64,000 nt of DNA from Roseovarius sp. 217 (GCF_000152845.1 NZ_CH902584.1:670620-734619), one strand, 5' to 3'; shown: positions 8,500 through 18,116, numbered from the stretch's first letter. The notes: generated by a model from the sequence alone, not told the origin. Translations and numbers: made by a program.

Positions 8500-8526
8500 T
8501 CACGGAAGAAGGCGACGCAAAGTTTC
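8500..8526 (-). promoter_or_regulatory. Candidate ECF-type promoter of the RTX gene
   Basis: Read on the minus strand: GAAAC (8526-8522), 16 bases, then CCGTGA (8505-8500), ending 35 bases before the RTX start codon. An AAC-containing -35 and a CGT-containing -10 are the usual signature of ECF promoters. The sigma factor gene next door is the natural candidate to use it. This is a motif match only. Confidence 0.4.
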
Positions 8527-8696
8527 AAAATCGGGTGCAAGAACTTTGAAAAACCTTCAGATGCACGAACCCTATTTCGCATCTCGATTTGGACTCATGC
8601 CGGGATGCAGCGCCCCATCGGCCATCGCGCGCGGTCAGGGTAAAATTTGTCTTGAACGGGATGGAGGAGTCCTTTTTGCTTGCATTGAAGCGTCCA

Positions 8697-9398
8697 ATGC
8701 GAGCCAATTCGCGAGCGCCGCGACTCGACAGAACCGTAGATGTCCGGGCGTGGGACATTTTATTTGACTGGGTAAGAACGATCAAAACCGATCCCGAGAC
8801 CAGACCCCTCAGGTCAGCGACAGGCGATGCTGATGCCCACTCGATCACCGGAGGGGCGCGCTCTGCCGAGGATCTCGAGCACCTCATTTCTCGCTGTGCG
8901 CTCGGGGATCGTGCCGCCTTTGCTGCACTTTATGATGCCACAAGCGCGAAACTATATGCGGTCTGCGCTCGTGTTTTGGATCAGGATCATGCCGCCGAGG
9001 ACGCCATGCAGGACGCCTACGTCAAGATATGGGCCCATGCAGGGCGCTACCGCGTCACCGGCCATTCGCCGATGACCTGGCTCATCACGATTGCGCGCAA
9101 CACGGCGATTGACCGGCTCCGGGCGCGGCGGATGCATCGCGAGATTGAGGACTATCACGAGGGTCTTGCCGCGCCGGGGGGCAACCCGGAACACATCGCT
9201 CTGGCGCGCTCTGAGGCGGGGCGCATCCAGCGCTGTCTCGAAGAACTGGAGCAGGACCGGCGCGCCGCCATCACGGGGGCCTATCTCGACGGGCTCAGCT
9301 ATGCGGAGTTGGCCGCGCGCGCGGGCATACCCCTCAACACGATGCGAACCTGGCTTAGACGAGGGCTCACAGCCTTGCGGGAGTGCATGACCCGATGA
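8697..9398 (+). CDS. ECF RNA polymerase sigma factor
   Basis: The core of this protein has sigma region 2 (GDRAAFAALYDATSAKLYAV, then DAMQDAYVKIWAHAGRY and TIARNTAIDRLRARR) and sigma region 4 (LDGLSYAELAARAGIPLNTM, then RTWLRRGLTALRECM). This is the arrangement of ECF factors paired with RskA-like anti-sigmas. The start is uncertain: region 2 begins near 8870, but the nearest in-frame ATGs are at 8697 and 8661, giving a long unconserved N-terminus; a rare start closer to the domain is possible. The last codon overlaps the anti-sigma ATG (ATGA at 9395-9398), so the two are translationally coupled. The divergent RTX gene is a likely target. Confidence 0.85.
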   Translation: MRANSRAPRLDRTVDVRAWDILFDWVRTIKTDPETRPLRSATGDADAHSITGGARSAEDLEHLISRCALGDRAAFAALYDATSAKLYAVCARVLDQDHAAEDAMQDAYVKIWAHAGRYRVTGHSPMTWLITIARNTAIDRLRARRMHREIEDYHEGLAAPGGNPEHIALARSEAGRIQRCLEELEQDRRAAITGAYLDGLSYAELAARAGIPLNTMRTWLRRGLTALRECMTR

Positions 9399-10090
9399 CC
9401 GACATCTTTGATGAAGATGACATGCTGGCGGCGGAATATGCGATGGGGTTGCTGTCGGGCGAGGCGCACGTCGCCGCGCGCTCCCGCGTGGCAACGGACC
9501 CCGCCTTTGCCGCGCGTGTCGTGGGGTGGGAGGTTCAACTTTCGCAAATGGCCGATCTCGACCCCGTGGCACCGCCTTCGGGGGCACGAGATGCGCTCTT
9601 ACAGCGCCTGTTTCCGGAAACAGCTCCCGTGCCGCTCTGGAAACGTCTTGGGCTCTGGCAGGCCCTTACGGGGGGCGCGCTGACCGTCGCCGTCGCGCTT
9701 GCGGTGGTCGATCTGGGTCCGGCGGTGCCGCCGTCGCTTGGCCCGCTCTACGCGGCCGAGATCACGTCAGACGCGAGAGATTTTCGTGTCATCGCGCTGG
9801 TTGACAAGACCACGAATGAGATCCTGCTGACCCGCACTGCCGGGGCGGCGCCAGCGGGGCGCATCTTGCAGGTCTGGGCGCATGGGCCGGGCGAGCCTGC
9901 GCAATCCGTGGGGATCTGGCCTGATGGAGAGAGCGTGACGCTGCCGCTGCCGATCGAGATTGCGGCGGTGCGGGGCACCCTGACCCTCGGCATTTCCGAA
10001 GAGCCGCCGGGAGGGTCGCCGACAGGCCAACCATCGGGACGGGTCTTTGGCACCGTCGACGTACCGGGCGTCACGGACCCGAGGACGTGA
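9395..10090 (+). CDS. Anti-sigma factor (RskA-like, membrane-anchored)
   Basis: This 231-residue protein has a short N-terminal cytoplasmic anti-sigma region (about 1-85, with LAAEYAMGLLSGEAHVAA, the signature opening of the RskA family), one membrane segment at about 95-112 (ALTGGALTVAVALAVVDLG), and a periplasmic RskA-type C-terminal domain with RILQVWAHGPGEPAQSVG and TLGISEEPPGGS. It should hold the ECF sigma factor at the membrane until an envelope or redox signal releases it. The start is the ATG that overlaps the sigma stop codon. No zinc-binding HxxxCxxC motif is present, so redox sensing of the ZAS type is unlikely. Confidence 0.87.
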   Translation: MTDIFDEDDMLAAEYAMGLLSGEAHVAARSRVATDPAFAARVVGWEVQLSQMADLDPVAPPSGARDALLQRLFPETAPVPLWKRLGLWQALTGGALTVAVALAVVDLGPAVPPSLGPLYAAEITSDARDFRVIALVDKTTNEILLTRTAGAAPAGRILQVWAHGPGEPAQSVGIWPDGESVTLPLPIEIAAVRGTLTLGISEEPPGGSPTGQPSGRVFGTVDVPGVTDPRT

Positions 10091-10374
10091 ACCATCGGTC
10101 ATCGCGGATTGCCTCGCCTTTTGTCTCAGTCACAGGCGGCGCTGTTTACACTGTTTGAGGATGTCGAACGATTGGGCTTGGGACAACATCTTCCACCGTA
10201 ATTCACGAATTCGAATGCATATTTGATCCATGTCAGGTGCTTTTCCGAGGATCTGGAGAATACTTTGACCAAGAGCGTTCTTCGCCCTGACCGTTGGGCG
10301 GCATGCGCTCGCGTGCCACCGGTGCCTTGCGAGCCGTGCGAGCAGCTTCGCGCTGGATTGTGACTGGCGAGGAT

Positions 10375-12273
10375 ATGACGATCACGCTCGCCGAAATTTT
10401 TGCACACCTCAGATCCAAGGAGGGCATCGCAGCATGGTCCGAAAACCCACTCGCAGCCAGATCCACTTTGCCCAAGAAGGAGGGTCCAAAGCCGCATTCT
10501 GTTGTGGTTCCGCTGGTTCAAACACCTGCCCCAAAGCAATCTCCCGACAAGCGCGAACCGCATCCCCACGCCGCGCTCGACCGAAGTGCCATGGCCAGTC
10601 TCGCCCGGTTTACCGGCGGGCTGTCGCCCCACGCGATGATCGATGCCTGGAGCGACTGGGCGATGCATCTGGGTCGCGCGCCGGGGCGGCAATTGGAACT
10701 GATGGAGCGGGCACAGGCGAATGCGTTGAGGCTTGCGCATTACACATCCGCTCAGATATTCGGCCAGCCTTCTGAAAAACCTTTCAAGCCGGGGCCCAAT
10801 GACACCCGCTGGTCGCATGTGGGGTGGGGCAGGGCGCCCTTTTCCCTTTGGCAGCAGGGGTTTCTGGCGACGCAGGACTGGTGGCATGCCGCGACATCGG
10901 AGCTGCGCGGATTGCGCCGTCAGAACGCGGATCGGACCGGGTTCATGATGCGGCAGCTTCTCGATACAGTATCGCCGTCAAATTTCCCGCACGTCAATCC
11001 GGAGATTCTGGAAAAGACTCAGGCGACAGGTGGGCGCAACCTGATCGACGGGGTCGCACATTACGCCGACGACTCCCGTCACATTCTGGCACAGGAACAT
11101 CGGCCCGTGCCGACGGAGTTTGCACTCGGCAAGGTTCTGGCCTGCACGCCGGGCGTGGTTGTCTATCGCAATGACTTGATGGAACTGATCCAGTATTCGC
11201 CCACCACGTCAGAGGTGCAGGCCGAACCGGTGCTCATCGTGCCCGCATGGATCATGAAATACTACATCCTCGATCTGTCGCCCGAGAATTCCTTTATTCG
11301 CTGGCTGGTGGCGCAGGGTTACACGGTGTTTTGCATCTCGTGGCGCAATCCGGGGGCAGAGCATGCAGACCTGTCCCTTGAGGATTATCGCAATCAGGGC
11401 ATCATGCAGGCTCTGAGGGTGATCAACACCATCGTGCCGGGGCAAAAGGTGCATGCGAATGGCTATTGCCTCGGGGGCACGCTTCTGGCCATCGCGGCGG
11501 CGGCGATGGCGCGCGACGGTGACGACAGGCTCGCCTCGGTCACGCTGATGGCGGCACAGGTGGATTTTGCCGAAGCTGGCGAATTGCTGCTCTTTCTCGA
11601 CGAAAGTCAGGTCGCCTTTCTGGAGGATCTGATGTGGTCGCAGGGCTATCTGGACCGGCCGCAGATGTCAGGAGCCTTTGCCGCGATCCGGTCCGAGGAT
11701 CTGATCTGGTCGCGTGCGGTGCGGCGCTATTTTCTGGGAGAACCGGACCTGCCCACCGATGTCACCGTCTGGGTGAATGACACGACGCGAATGCCGGCCC
11801 GGATGCATTCGGAGTATCTGCGTGGGATCTTTCTGGAGAACCGCGTCTCCGCAGGTCGGTTTGCAGTAGACGGCGATGTCATTGCGCTCAAGGATATCTC
11901 GGTGCCGCTCTTTGTCATTGGCACCGAGACCGACCACATCGCGCCTTGGCGTTCCGTCTACAAGACAGCCCTCTTCACCGATTGCGATCTGCATTTTCTG
12001 TTGACCAAAGGTGGCCATAATAGCGGTATCCTATCCGAGCCGGCGCATAGAGGGCGGCATTACCGGATCGGCCACCGGCCCGCCGGGGCGCTCTACCGAG
12101 ATCCCGACACATGGCTGGCGGCACATGATCCGCAGTCGGGATCTTGGTGGCCGGAATGGACCAGATGGCTGGACAGCCAAGGCAACGGCGCGGTGCCCGC
12201 GCGCCGGCCCGGCAAACACCCAGACTATCCCGGTCTGGAAACAGCACCGGGGACATATATCCATCAGACTTGA
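10375..12273 (+). CDS. phaC: Poly(3-hydroxyalkanoate) synthase (PhaC, class I-like)
   Basis: The enzyme polymerises hydroxyacyl-CoA into PHA granules. The alpha/beta-hydrolase core carries the PhaC lipase-like box NGYCLGG with nucleophile C365, catalytic D520 (GTETDHIAPW) and H548 (TKGGHNSGI), numbered from the chosen ATG. An upstream PhaC N-terminal domain (LARFTGGLSPHAMIDAWSDW) is also present. It is 632 residues long against about 590 for the classic enzyme; the extra residues are at the N-terminus, where the start is uncertain (10303, 10375 and 10591 are all in frame). No phaA/B, phasin, depolymerase or phaR gene is adjacent, so this may be a second synthase outside the main pha cluster. 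Confidence 0.9.
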   Translation: MTITLAEIFAHLRSKEGIAAWSENPLAARSTLPKKEGPKPHSVVVPLVQTPAPKQSPDKREPHPHAALDRSAMASLARFTGGLSPHAMIDAWSDWAMHLGRAPGRQLELMERAQANALRLAHYTSAQIFGQPSEKPFKPGPNDTRWSHVGWGRAPFSLWQQGFLATQDWWHAATSELRGLRRQNADRTGFMMRQLLDTVSPSNFPHVNPEILEKTQATGGRNLIDGVAHYADDSRHILAQEHRPVPTEFALGKVLACTPGVVVYRNDLMELIQYSPTTSEVQAEPVLIVPAWIMKYYILDLSPENSFIRWLVAQGYTVFCISWRNPGAEHADLSLEDYRNQGIMQALRVINTIVPGQKVHANGYCLGGTLLAIAAAAMARDGDDRLASVTLMAAQVDFAEAGELLLFLDESQVAFLEDLMWSQGYLDRPQMSGAFAAIRSEDLIWSRAVRRYFLGEPDLPTDVTVWVNDTTRMPARMHSEYLRGIFLENRVSAGRFAVDGDVIALKDISVPLFVIGTETDHIAPWRSVYKTALFTDCDLHFLLTKGGHNSGILSEPAHRGRHYRIGHRPAGALYRDPDTWLAAHDPQSGSWWPEWTRWLDSQGNGAVPARRPGKHPDYPGLETAPGTYIHQT

Positions 12274-12678
12274 CGAAGGAGCGCCAAACCACGCTGTTGC
12301 GTCTCAGTCTTGGAACAAAAGCAGTCAATGCTTGAGACCCGGATCATGAAATTTGTCAGCCTTGATGACTGTGCCTTGGATGCGGGCGTGGCAATTCAGA
12401 GATCGTTGACCTTGTATTTCGTGCATGCGGGGACTGCTTCGAGAGGAGAACCTTCCAGGGATCGGACTGTCATGATCACCGCTTTGGGGCGTAGTGTCCG
12501 GCGAGGATGCCGGTGATCTTGATCTGCTTATGGACTTGCAAGACCGTCGTGACTGTAGCCGCCAAGCTCTCTTGATGACCCAGTTGCACCTCGAACTATG
12601 CCCAAGCCGCCGCATGAGCCAGTGGTGAGAGATCAAGTTTTGCTTGGGACGGCTGGGGCACCGTCGGGGGTTGAGGTC
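12274..12678. other. 405-base gap without a supported gene
   Basis: Between the convergent PHA synthase and ABC ATPase genes. A plus-strand frame of about 50 codons ending at 12628 (GEDAGDLDLLMDLQDRRD and onward) has a protein-like composition but no start or recognisable family and may be a gene remnant. No strong hairpin was recognised. Confidence 0.35.
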
Positions 12679-13410
12679 TTAGTGTTGCAGGATCTTGGAC
12701 AGGAAATCCTTCGCGCGTTCACTTTCCGGCGCATCAAAGAACTCTTGCGTTGGACGGTCCTCGACGATGGCACCGGCATCCATGAAGACGACACGGTCCG
12801 CGACCTTTCGAGCAAAGCCCATCTCATGCGTCACCACCATCATGGTCATGCCGTCGTCACGGGCCAGTCCCACCATGACGTCGAGTACCTCCTTGATCAT
12901 CTCGGGATCAAGCGCCGAGGTCGGTTCATCGAACAGCATCGCGATCGGGTCCATCGCAAGGGCACGTGCAATGGCCACGCGCTGTTGCTGACCGCCGGAC
13001 AGCTGACCGGGATACTTGGCGATGTGGTCAATCATTCCCACGCGCGTCAACAGCGTCTCGGTTCTGGCCTCGGCTTCCTTGCGGCTTCGGCCCAGCACTT
13101 TTTCCTGTGCGAGACACAGATTGTCGCGCACGCTCATGTGAGGATAAAGTTCGAAATGCTGAAACACCATGCCGATCTTTGCGCGCAGCTTGGTCAGCTT
13201 TGCGCCACCGCCTGTCACCTCAGCGCCATCCACGACGATCCGCCCCTCCTGCACCGGTTCCAGCCCGTTCACGCATTTGATGAGCGTGGACTTGCCCGAG
13301 CCCGACGGCCCGCAGACCACCACAACCTCACCCTTGGCAACCTTGGTCGTGCAATCGGTGAGAACCTTGAAGTCCCCGTACCACTTGCTCACATTTTTCA
13401 TTTCGATCAT
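12679..13410 (-). CDS. Polar amino acid ABC importer, ATP-binding subunit
   Basis: This 243-residue ATPase has Walker [11 protein letters not shown]-loop [13 protein letters not shown], signature [16 protein letters not shown], Walker [16 protein letters not shown] and switch histidine [10 protein letters not shown], the typical GltL/GlnQ pattern. It energises uptake of an amino acid together with the two permeases and the binding protein upstream on the same strand. Its start overlaps the stop of the second permease (ATGA at 13407-13410). Confidence 0.92.
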   Translation of the reverse strand: MIEMKNVSKWYGDFKVLTDCTTKVAKGEVVVVCGPSGSGKSTLIKCVNGLEPVQEGRIVVDGAEVTGGGAKLTKLRAKIGMVFQHFELYPHMSVRDNLCLAQEKVLGRSRKEAEARTETLLTRVGMIDHIAKYPGQLSGGQQQRVAIARALAMDPIAMLFDEPTSALDPEMIKEVLDVMVGLARDDGMTMMVVTHEMGFARKVADRVVFMDAGAIVEDRPTQEFFDAPESERAKDFLSKILQH

Positions 13411-14063
13411 GTCGTCATCCGCGCTTGAAGCCGACGCACGAACAGCGAACCCGCAAAGCAGATCACGAAGTAAACGAGCGCGGCAAAGAGATACATTTCA
13501 ACGAGGCGGCCCTCGGTCCGGGCCACGATGGAAGAGGCGGTCATCAGGTCGCGCAGCGATACGACAAAGACCAAGGAGGTATCCTGAAACAGGATGATGC
13601 CCTGCGTCACCAGAATAGGGATCATGTTGCGGAACGCCTGCGGCAAGACGATGTATCGCTGGACCTGCCAGTAGCCAAGGCCCGTGGCCTGCCCCGCGTG
13701 AACCTGACCCGTTCTTACGCTCTGGATACCGGCCCGCATGATCTCGGAGTAATAGGCGGCCTCGAACATCACAAAGGCGATGAGGGCCGAATAGAAACCG
13801 CCGATGGGTCGACCGACGGCCAGCGGCACAAGAAAGTAGAACCAGAAGATCACGAGGATCAGGGGCACCGAGCGGATCAGGTTGACATAGGCCGCAGCGA
13901 AAAGCGCCAGGGGCTTGATCCCGGAGAGCCGCGCCAACGCGAGCAATGTGCCCAAAACGACCCCGCCCAAGACGGCAAGAAAGGTGAGCCACAGACTGAG
14001 CTGCAAACCCTGCCAGAGGAACGGCAAGTTGTTCAGGATGACGCCAAAGTCAAAATCGCCCAT
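13407..14063 (-). CDS. Polar amino acid ABC importer, permease subunit (GltK/HisM-like)
   Basis: This 218-residue membrane protein has about five membrane segments and the permease coupling motif around [20 protein letters not shown], where the EAA-type loop meets the ATPase. It pairs with the preceding permease to form the channel. GGGGAG lies 6-7 bases before the ATG at 14061-14063, which decides the start over an in-frame codon at 14081. The gene begins one base after the stop of the upstream permease and overlaps the ATPase gene. Confidence 0.9.
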   Translation of the reverse strand: MGDFDFGVILNNLPFLWQGLQLSLWLTFLAVLGGVVLGTLLALARLSGIKPLALFAAAYVNLIRSVPLILVIFWFYFLVPLAVGRPIGGFYSALIAFVMFEAAYYSEIMRAGIQSVRTGQVHAGQATGLGYWQVQRYIVLPQAFRNMIPILVTQGIILFQDTSLVFVVSLRDLMTASSIVARTEGRLVEMYLFAALVYFVICFAGSLFVRRLQARMTT

Positions 14064-14064
14064 C

Positions 14065-14784
14065 TCAGCTCCCCTTGCCAACGTAGCCGGGTATGCGCGT
14101 GTAGCGTTCCAGGACGGTCATGACGATCGTGGCGCAGAGCGCAATCAAAACGTAGATGATGGTGGCGGCGGTATAGGCCTCAAAGCTCTGAAAGGTGTAT
14201 TCCGCGATCTGCTGGCTTTGCGCCGTCAGTTCCAGAAGCCCGATGGTGAGTGCAAGCGATGAATTCTTGAAGACGGTCAGGAATTCCGAGGTCATCGGCG
14301 GCACGATCAGCCGGAAAGAAATCGGCAGGAGGACATAGCGATAGACCTGCGACACGCGCATGCCCTGTGCGGTGGCCGCTGACTTAAGGCCTGTCGGCAC
14401 CGCCTCGATCCCGGCACGCACCTGTTCTGCCACGCGGCTGGCTGTATAGAGGCCCAAGGCAACAACGGCGGTGACGAATTCCGGCTGAGGCATCTCGCGC
14501 TTCATCCAGCGCCCCGCGTCCTCGGGCAGCATTTCGGGGACGGCGAAATACCAGATGAACATCTGCACCAGCAGCGGCACGTTCCGAAACAGCTCGACAT
14601 AGGCGGTGCAGACTGTGCTCACCACTTTGTTGGGCAGGGTTCGGCCTACGCCCACCAACGATCCCACGACCATCGCGATCACCCAGGCGCAGAGCGCTAC
14701 GGACACGGTCCAACCCAGGCCGCTCAGAAGCCAGCCAAAGTATTCCGGCTCCCACAGAACGCTCCAGTTCCAGTTGTAGTTCAT
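14065..14784 (-). CDS. Polar amino acid ABC importer, permease subunit (GltJ/HisQ-like)
   Basis: This 239-residue permease has about five membrane segments and the family loop SRVAEQVRAGIEAVPTGLKSA. An aromatic N-terminus (NWNWSVLWEPEYF) matches the GltJ type. It forms the heterodimeric channel with the next gene. A GC-rich hairpin separates it from the binding-protein gene upstream, which would lower its expression relative to the binding protein. Confidence 0.9.
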   Translation of the reverse strand: MNYNWNWSVLWEPEYFGWLLSGLGWTVSVALCAWVIAMVVGSLVGVGRTLPNKVVSTVCTAYVELFRNVPLLVQMFIWYFAVPEMLPEDAGRWMKREMPQPEFVTAVVALGLYTASRVAEQVRAGIEAVPTGLKSAATAQGMRVSQVYRYVLLPISFRLIVPPMTSEFLTVFKNSSLALTIGLLELTAQSQQIAEYTFQSFEAYTAATIIYVLIALCATIVMTVLERYTRIPGYVGKGS

Positions 14785-14806
14785 CTTGCCCGGTCCCCCG
14801 ATCTTG

Positions 14807-14835
14807 CGCGGCCCGCCCTGTTACGCGCGGGCCGC
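14807..14835 (-). promoter_or_regulatory. Hairpin between binding-protein and permease genes
   Basis: Arms gcggcccgc (14808-14816) and gcgggccgc (14827-14835) pair perfectly around a ten-base loop. It lies 8 bases beyond the binding-protein stop codon and before the permease start. Such intercistronic hairpins often stabilise upstream mRNA and reduce read-through. No T-run follows. Confidence 0.6.
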
Positions 14836-14842
14836 AGGTCTG

Positions 14843-15718
14843 TTATTCAGGCAGGGCACCAAGCTGGAACGCCGCCTGCAGGAGCGGGTCGGCGGGGACA
14901 CCCATCGGGTCGAACCACTTTGAATAGATCTCGTTGATTTCGCCCGAGCGGAACACGTTGGCCAACGCGGTTTTACCCACAAGCTCAAACGCGCTGTCGT
15001 CGCGACGGACCATCAGCGCGTAGGGATCGAAGGACAGGAAATCACCAACCACGGCAAATTCATCCGGTGTCTTCGACTTGGCAATCAGACCGTGCAGCAG
15101 GATGTGATCGGTGGAATAGGCGTCAACCCGGTCCGTCTCCAGTGAAAGCATGCCTTCGGCATGATCGCGCACCGGCAGGATTTTCACGTCGAGTCCCTGA
15201 GCTTCGACCACCGCCTTGATGGCGCGTTCATTGGTGGTGCCCTGTGCCAATGCGATGGATTTGCCGTCAAGGTCGGCAACCGACGTGATCCCGGACTCCT
15301 TTCGGGTCAGGATCTTGGTGCCTGTCACAAAGGTCACCGGCAGATATTCAACCTGCTGCTGGCGCGTCAGGTTGTTGGTGGTGGACCCACATTCCAGATC
15401 TATGGTGCCATTCGCCATGAGCGCGATGCGGGTCTTGGGATTGACGGGCACGTAGCGGACTTCGATATCCTTGCCGAGCGTTTTCTCAACCTCTTCGACC
15501 ACCTTCATGCAGAGGTCAATGGAATAGCCCTCGGGCTGCTGTTGATCATTCAGATAGGAAAATGGCACCGAGCTTTCGCGGTGACCGAGCACGATTTCTC
15601 CGCTGTCATTGATCTTGGCGAGTGTGCCAGTTAGGTCCTGGCCCCAGAGTGCGGCAGGCGCCAGCCCTGTTGTCAAAGCCGCAATGGCGAGCATGCGGCG
15701 CGCAAGTTTGAAGTCCAT
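14843..15718 (-). CDS. Amino acid ABC importer, periplasmic binding protein (GltI-like)
   Basis: This 291-residue family 3 solute-binding protein has a signal peptide (about 1-26, ending ALWGQ). The core has RESSVPFSYLNDQQQPEGYSID near the N-terminus, LECGSTTNNLTRQQQVEY in the hinge region, and LAQGTTNERAIKAV. This GltI/glutamate-aspartate pattern includes the arginine and threonine positions that bind the amino acid carboxylate. The true ligand may be an acidic or sulfonated amino acid, given the adjacent desulfhydrase/sulfo-lyase. GGAGAA upstream supports the ATG at 15716-15718. It is the first importer gene, 29 bases after the enzyme gene. Confidence 0.9.
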   Translation of the reverse strand: MDFKLARRMLAIAALTTGLAPAALWGQDLTGTLAKINDSGEIVLGHRESSVPFSYLNDQQQPEGYSIDLCMKVVEEVEKTLGKDIEVRYVPVNPKTRIALMANGTIDLECGSTTNNLTRQQQVEYLPVTFVTGTKILTRKESGITSVADLDGKSIALAQGTTNERAIKAVVEAQGLDVKILPVRDHAEGMLSLETDRVDAYSTDHILLHGLIAKSKTPDEFAVVGDFLSFDPYALMVRRDDSAFELVGKTALANVFRSGEINEIYSKWFDPMGVPADPLLQAAFQLGALPE

Positions 15719-15747
15719 GGTCAAGTTCTCCCTGTTTTTGTTAATGG

Positions 15748-16848
15748 TCAGTTTATCTGGTAGCCCGGCAGATCAAACACGTCGGGATATGCGAAAAGCG
15801 CGGCTGAACCGCCAGTATGCAGAAAGACGACATTCTCCATGCCATCAAAGGCCCCCTTGCGTGTCAGATCAATCAGACCGTCTAGCCCTTTGCCGGAATA
15901 GACCGGGTCGAACAGCAGCCCCTCGATCTCTGCCAAAAGCCGGACGCTCTCGATCATGCCTTGCGTCGGAATGCCGTATCCCGCGCCCACGTAATCGCAG
16001 TTCGCCCGGACACCCTCTCGACGAATCGCCTCTTCAAATCCCATGCGCGCACCCGTGCGCTGTGCGAGGTCAAAGACCATGCTTTCCTGCTTTTCCTGAG
16101 GCGCGCGCACGCCAATGCCGAGAAGATAGATATCACTTTCAAGCGCCGCGAGACCTGCTACCAACCCCGCCTGAGTGCCCGAACTGCCCGTCGCATGCAC
16201 CAGCGCATCAATCTTTAGCCCCATGGTTGCCGACTGCTCAGCAATCTCCAAGGCGCAATTCACATAACCAAGCGCGCCCGTGCTGTTCGAGCCACCGCCG
16301 GGAATGATGTAAGGCCTCCGCCCGTCTGCGCGCAGCTTGTCTGCCAATGTCTCCATCTCGGACGCCATATCCGAGCCGCCCCGACGCTTGGCCACGGTCG
16401 CACCATGCAGCCGGTCAAGAAGAACGTTTCCGTTCAGCGTATACTGCGGATCGTCAGACCCCGTCCGATCCTCAAGGAGGATATGGCAGGCCATTCCGAA
16501 CCGCGCAGCCGCCGCCGCAGTCTGGCGCGCGTGGTTGGATTGGGTGGCACCTTGGGTGATGATCGTATCCACGCCCTGCGCCAAAGCATCGGCCATCAGG
16601 AATTCGAGCTTGCGTGTCTTGTTTCCGCCCGACGACAGGCCTGTGCAATCGTCACGCTTCACCCACAAACGTGGACCTCCCAGATGCTCGGTCAGCCGGT
16701 TCATGGGCTCCAGCGGCGTTGGAAAATGTCCAAGTCGCACTCTGGGAAAGGCCGCGAGCGCGCTCGCCAAATCCTTCCTGCGCGCGGCAGAAGGCCAAGC
16801 GCTCTGCCGGGTTTGCTGACTCGTCGCCGAAACATCCGCCTCGTGCAT
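15748..16848 (-). CDS. PLP-dependent D-cysteine desulfhydrase / L-cysteate sulfo-lyase family enzyme
   Basis: This 366-residue fold-type II PLP enzyme belongs to the ACC deaminase / D-cysteine desulfhydrase group. The PLP lysine lies in [12 protein letters not shown], followed by [18 protein letters not shown], the phosphate-binding [13 protein letters not shown], and a C-terminal [15 protein letters not shown] and FLHTGG. Family enzymes release ammonia and pyruvate from D-cysteine (plus sulfide) or L-cysteate (plus sulfite); the roseobacter cysteate enzyme CuyA belongs to this family. The gene heads an operon with an acidic-amino-acid-type importer and is divergent from a LysR regulator, which fits uptake and use of one amino acid. 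An N-terminal extension of about 30 residues is unusual. Sequence alone cannot choose between the two substrates. Confidence 0.82.
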   Translation of the reverse strand: MHEADVSATSQQTRQSAWPSAARRKDLASALAAFPRVRLGHFPTPLEPMNRLTEHLGGPRLWVKRDDCTGLSSGGNKTRKLEFLMADALAQGVDTIITQGATQSNHARQTAAAAARFGMACHILLEDRTGSDDPQYTLNGNVLLDRLHGATVAKRRGGSDMASEMETLADKLRADGRRPYIIPGGGSNSTGALGYVNCALEIAEQSATMGLKIDALVHATGSSGTQAGLVAGLAALESDIYLLGIGVRAPQEKQESMVFDLAQRTGARMGFEEAIRREGVRANCDYVGAGYGIPTQGMIESVRLLAEIEGLLFDPVYSGKGLDGLIDLTRKGAFDGMENVVFLHTGGSAALFAYPDVFDLPGYQIN

Positions 16849-16901
16849 CAATGGCCCTCACCCAATATTAGAAGCAGGCTAACCCCTGTTTAACGCGCAA
16901 G

Positions 16902-16941
16902 GAAAATGCTATTTTCTTAGGCTGCCCATACCAAAAGTATG
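16902..16941. promoter_or_regulatory. Candidate LysR-type operators in the divergent intergenic region
   Basis: Two dyads lie between the divergent genes: gaaaat-gct-attttc (16902-16916) and catac-caaaa-gtatg (16927-16941). LysR-type regulators commonly bind such interrupted palindromes upstream of their own gene and the divergent target. The second dyad ends 15 bases before the regulator start codon. Confidence 0.45.
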
Positions 16942-16956
16942 AGTAATGGAGGATCA

Positions 16957-17850
16957 ATGGACCTGAATATCTTCGACGACGTTCTCGTGCTTCTGGAGGA
17001 AGGCAACATGAGCCGCGCAGCGCTTCGCCGGAACATCACGCAACCGGCCTTTTCCCGACGCATCCAGAGTTTCGAGATCTGGCTTGGCTGCCCCATCGTC
17101 AAACGTACCGCCAACCGCGTGGAAATCGAACCGGCGTTGTTAGAAAACACGGCCGAGCTTCAGGCGCTGGCAGGCCATATTCAGGCTTTTCGTCAGCGGA
17201 TTGCCAGATACGAACCCGGCAGATCGACCGTAACAGTCGCGGCACAGCACTCGCTGATCGTTTCGATCTTTCCCGATTTCGCGGCCGGTGCGCGCGAGGA
17301 GCACCAAGGTGTCGATTTTCGTCTCAGAGCCGCAAATCACAATGACTGCATCTCGCTTTTCCTGAGCGGTGAAGCCTCTCTGCTGATGTGTTACGAGCGC
17401 GAAGGAGGAGACCCAATGCCTTTCGATGACAGTATTATCCGTGCGACTTGGGGGCGGGACCGGCTTGTCCCCGTGGTCGGCGGCCCCCTGCGCTTCACAC
17501 TGAGTCCCAAGGGCATCCCACCCTCAGACACGCCGATGATCCGGTATCCCAAGGGAAGCTTTTTTGCGGAGATGCTCGCTGGCGCAAGCACCTCATACTC
17601 AAATCACACGGGCACCACCTTCGCCGAGAGTGCATTCACCGTTGGACTCAAGGAAATGGCCCTAATGGGATTTGCGCAGGCCTGGCTACCGATGAGCCTC
17701 GTTTATAGCGAAGTTCAAAGCGGGGCGTTGATCGTATGCAACGGAGATACCGAAACGCTCCCTCTCCGAATATCGCTCTTTGCGCGACCAACGGACCCGG
17801 TCGCAATGCGCCTGTGTGACCTGCGGCGGAGCCCGATAACGACATCTTAA
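16957..17850 (+). CDS. LysR-family transcriptional regulator
   Basis: This 297-residue protein starts with a LysR winged helix-turn-helix (about 1-60: LLEEGNMSRAALRRNITQPAF then SRRIQSFEIWLG), followed by an effector-binding domain in which the usual substrate-binding motifs are only weakly conserved. GGAGGA 5 bases before the ATG at 16957 rules out the in-frame ATG at 16939. It is divergent from the desulfhydrase/sulfo-lyase gene and probably controls it together with the amino acid importer. Confidence 0.88.
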   Translation: MDLNIFDDVLVLLEEGNMSRAALRRNITQPAFSRRIQSFEIWLGCPIVKRTANRVEIEPALLENTAELQALAGHIQAFRQRIARYEPGRSTVTVAAQHSLIVSIFPDFAAGAREEHQGVDFRLRAANHNDCISLFLSGEASLLMCYEREGGDPMPFDDSIIRATWGRDRLVPVVGGPLRFTLSPKGIPPSDTPMIRYPKGSFFAEMLAGASTSYSNHTGTTFAESAFTVGLKEMALMGFAQAWLPMSLVYSEVQSGALIVCNGDTETLPLRISLFARPTDPVAMRLCDLRRSPITTS

Positions 17851-18116
17851 AACTGGACAAGCCCATCATGGTCGCCGCATTGGGCGACGGCCTCAGCCTT
17901 CCCTGTTGAATCCTGCAAGCCAGCATCTAGAGCTTCCGTTGCACGGATGGCACCCGCGCCGGTGATCATCACAAGGAATGACCGCGCCGGATTGAGGCAC
18001 GCTGTCGATGAGGCCAGCCGATCCAGTTTGCGCGGCGCAAGCGGATCATTAGGTCTGGATTGTCAGACGACGTTGGTGCCATCTAATAGCGAAAACCGTC
18101 AGTCTGAGGTCCGAAG

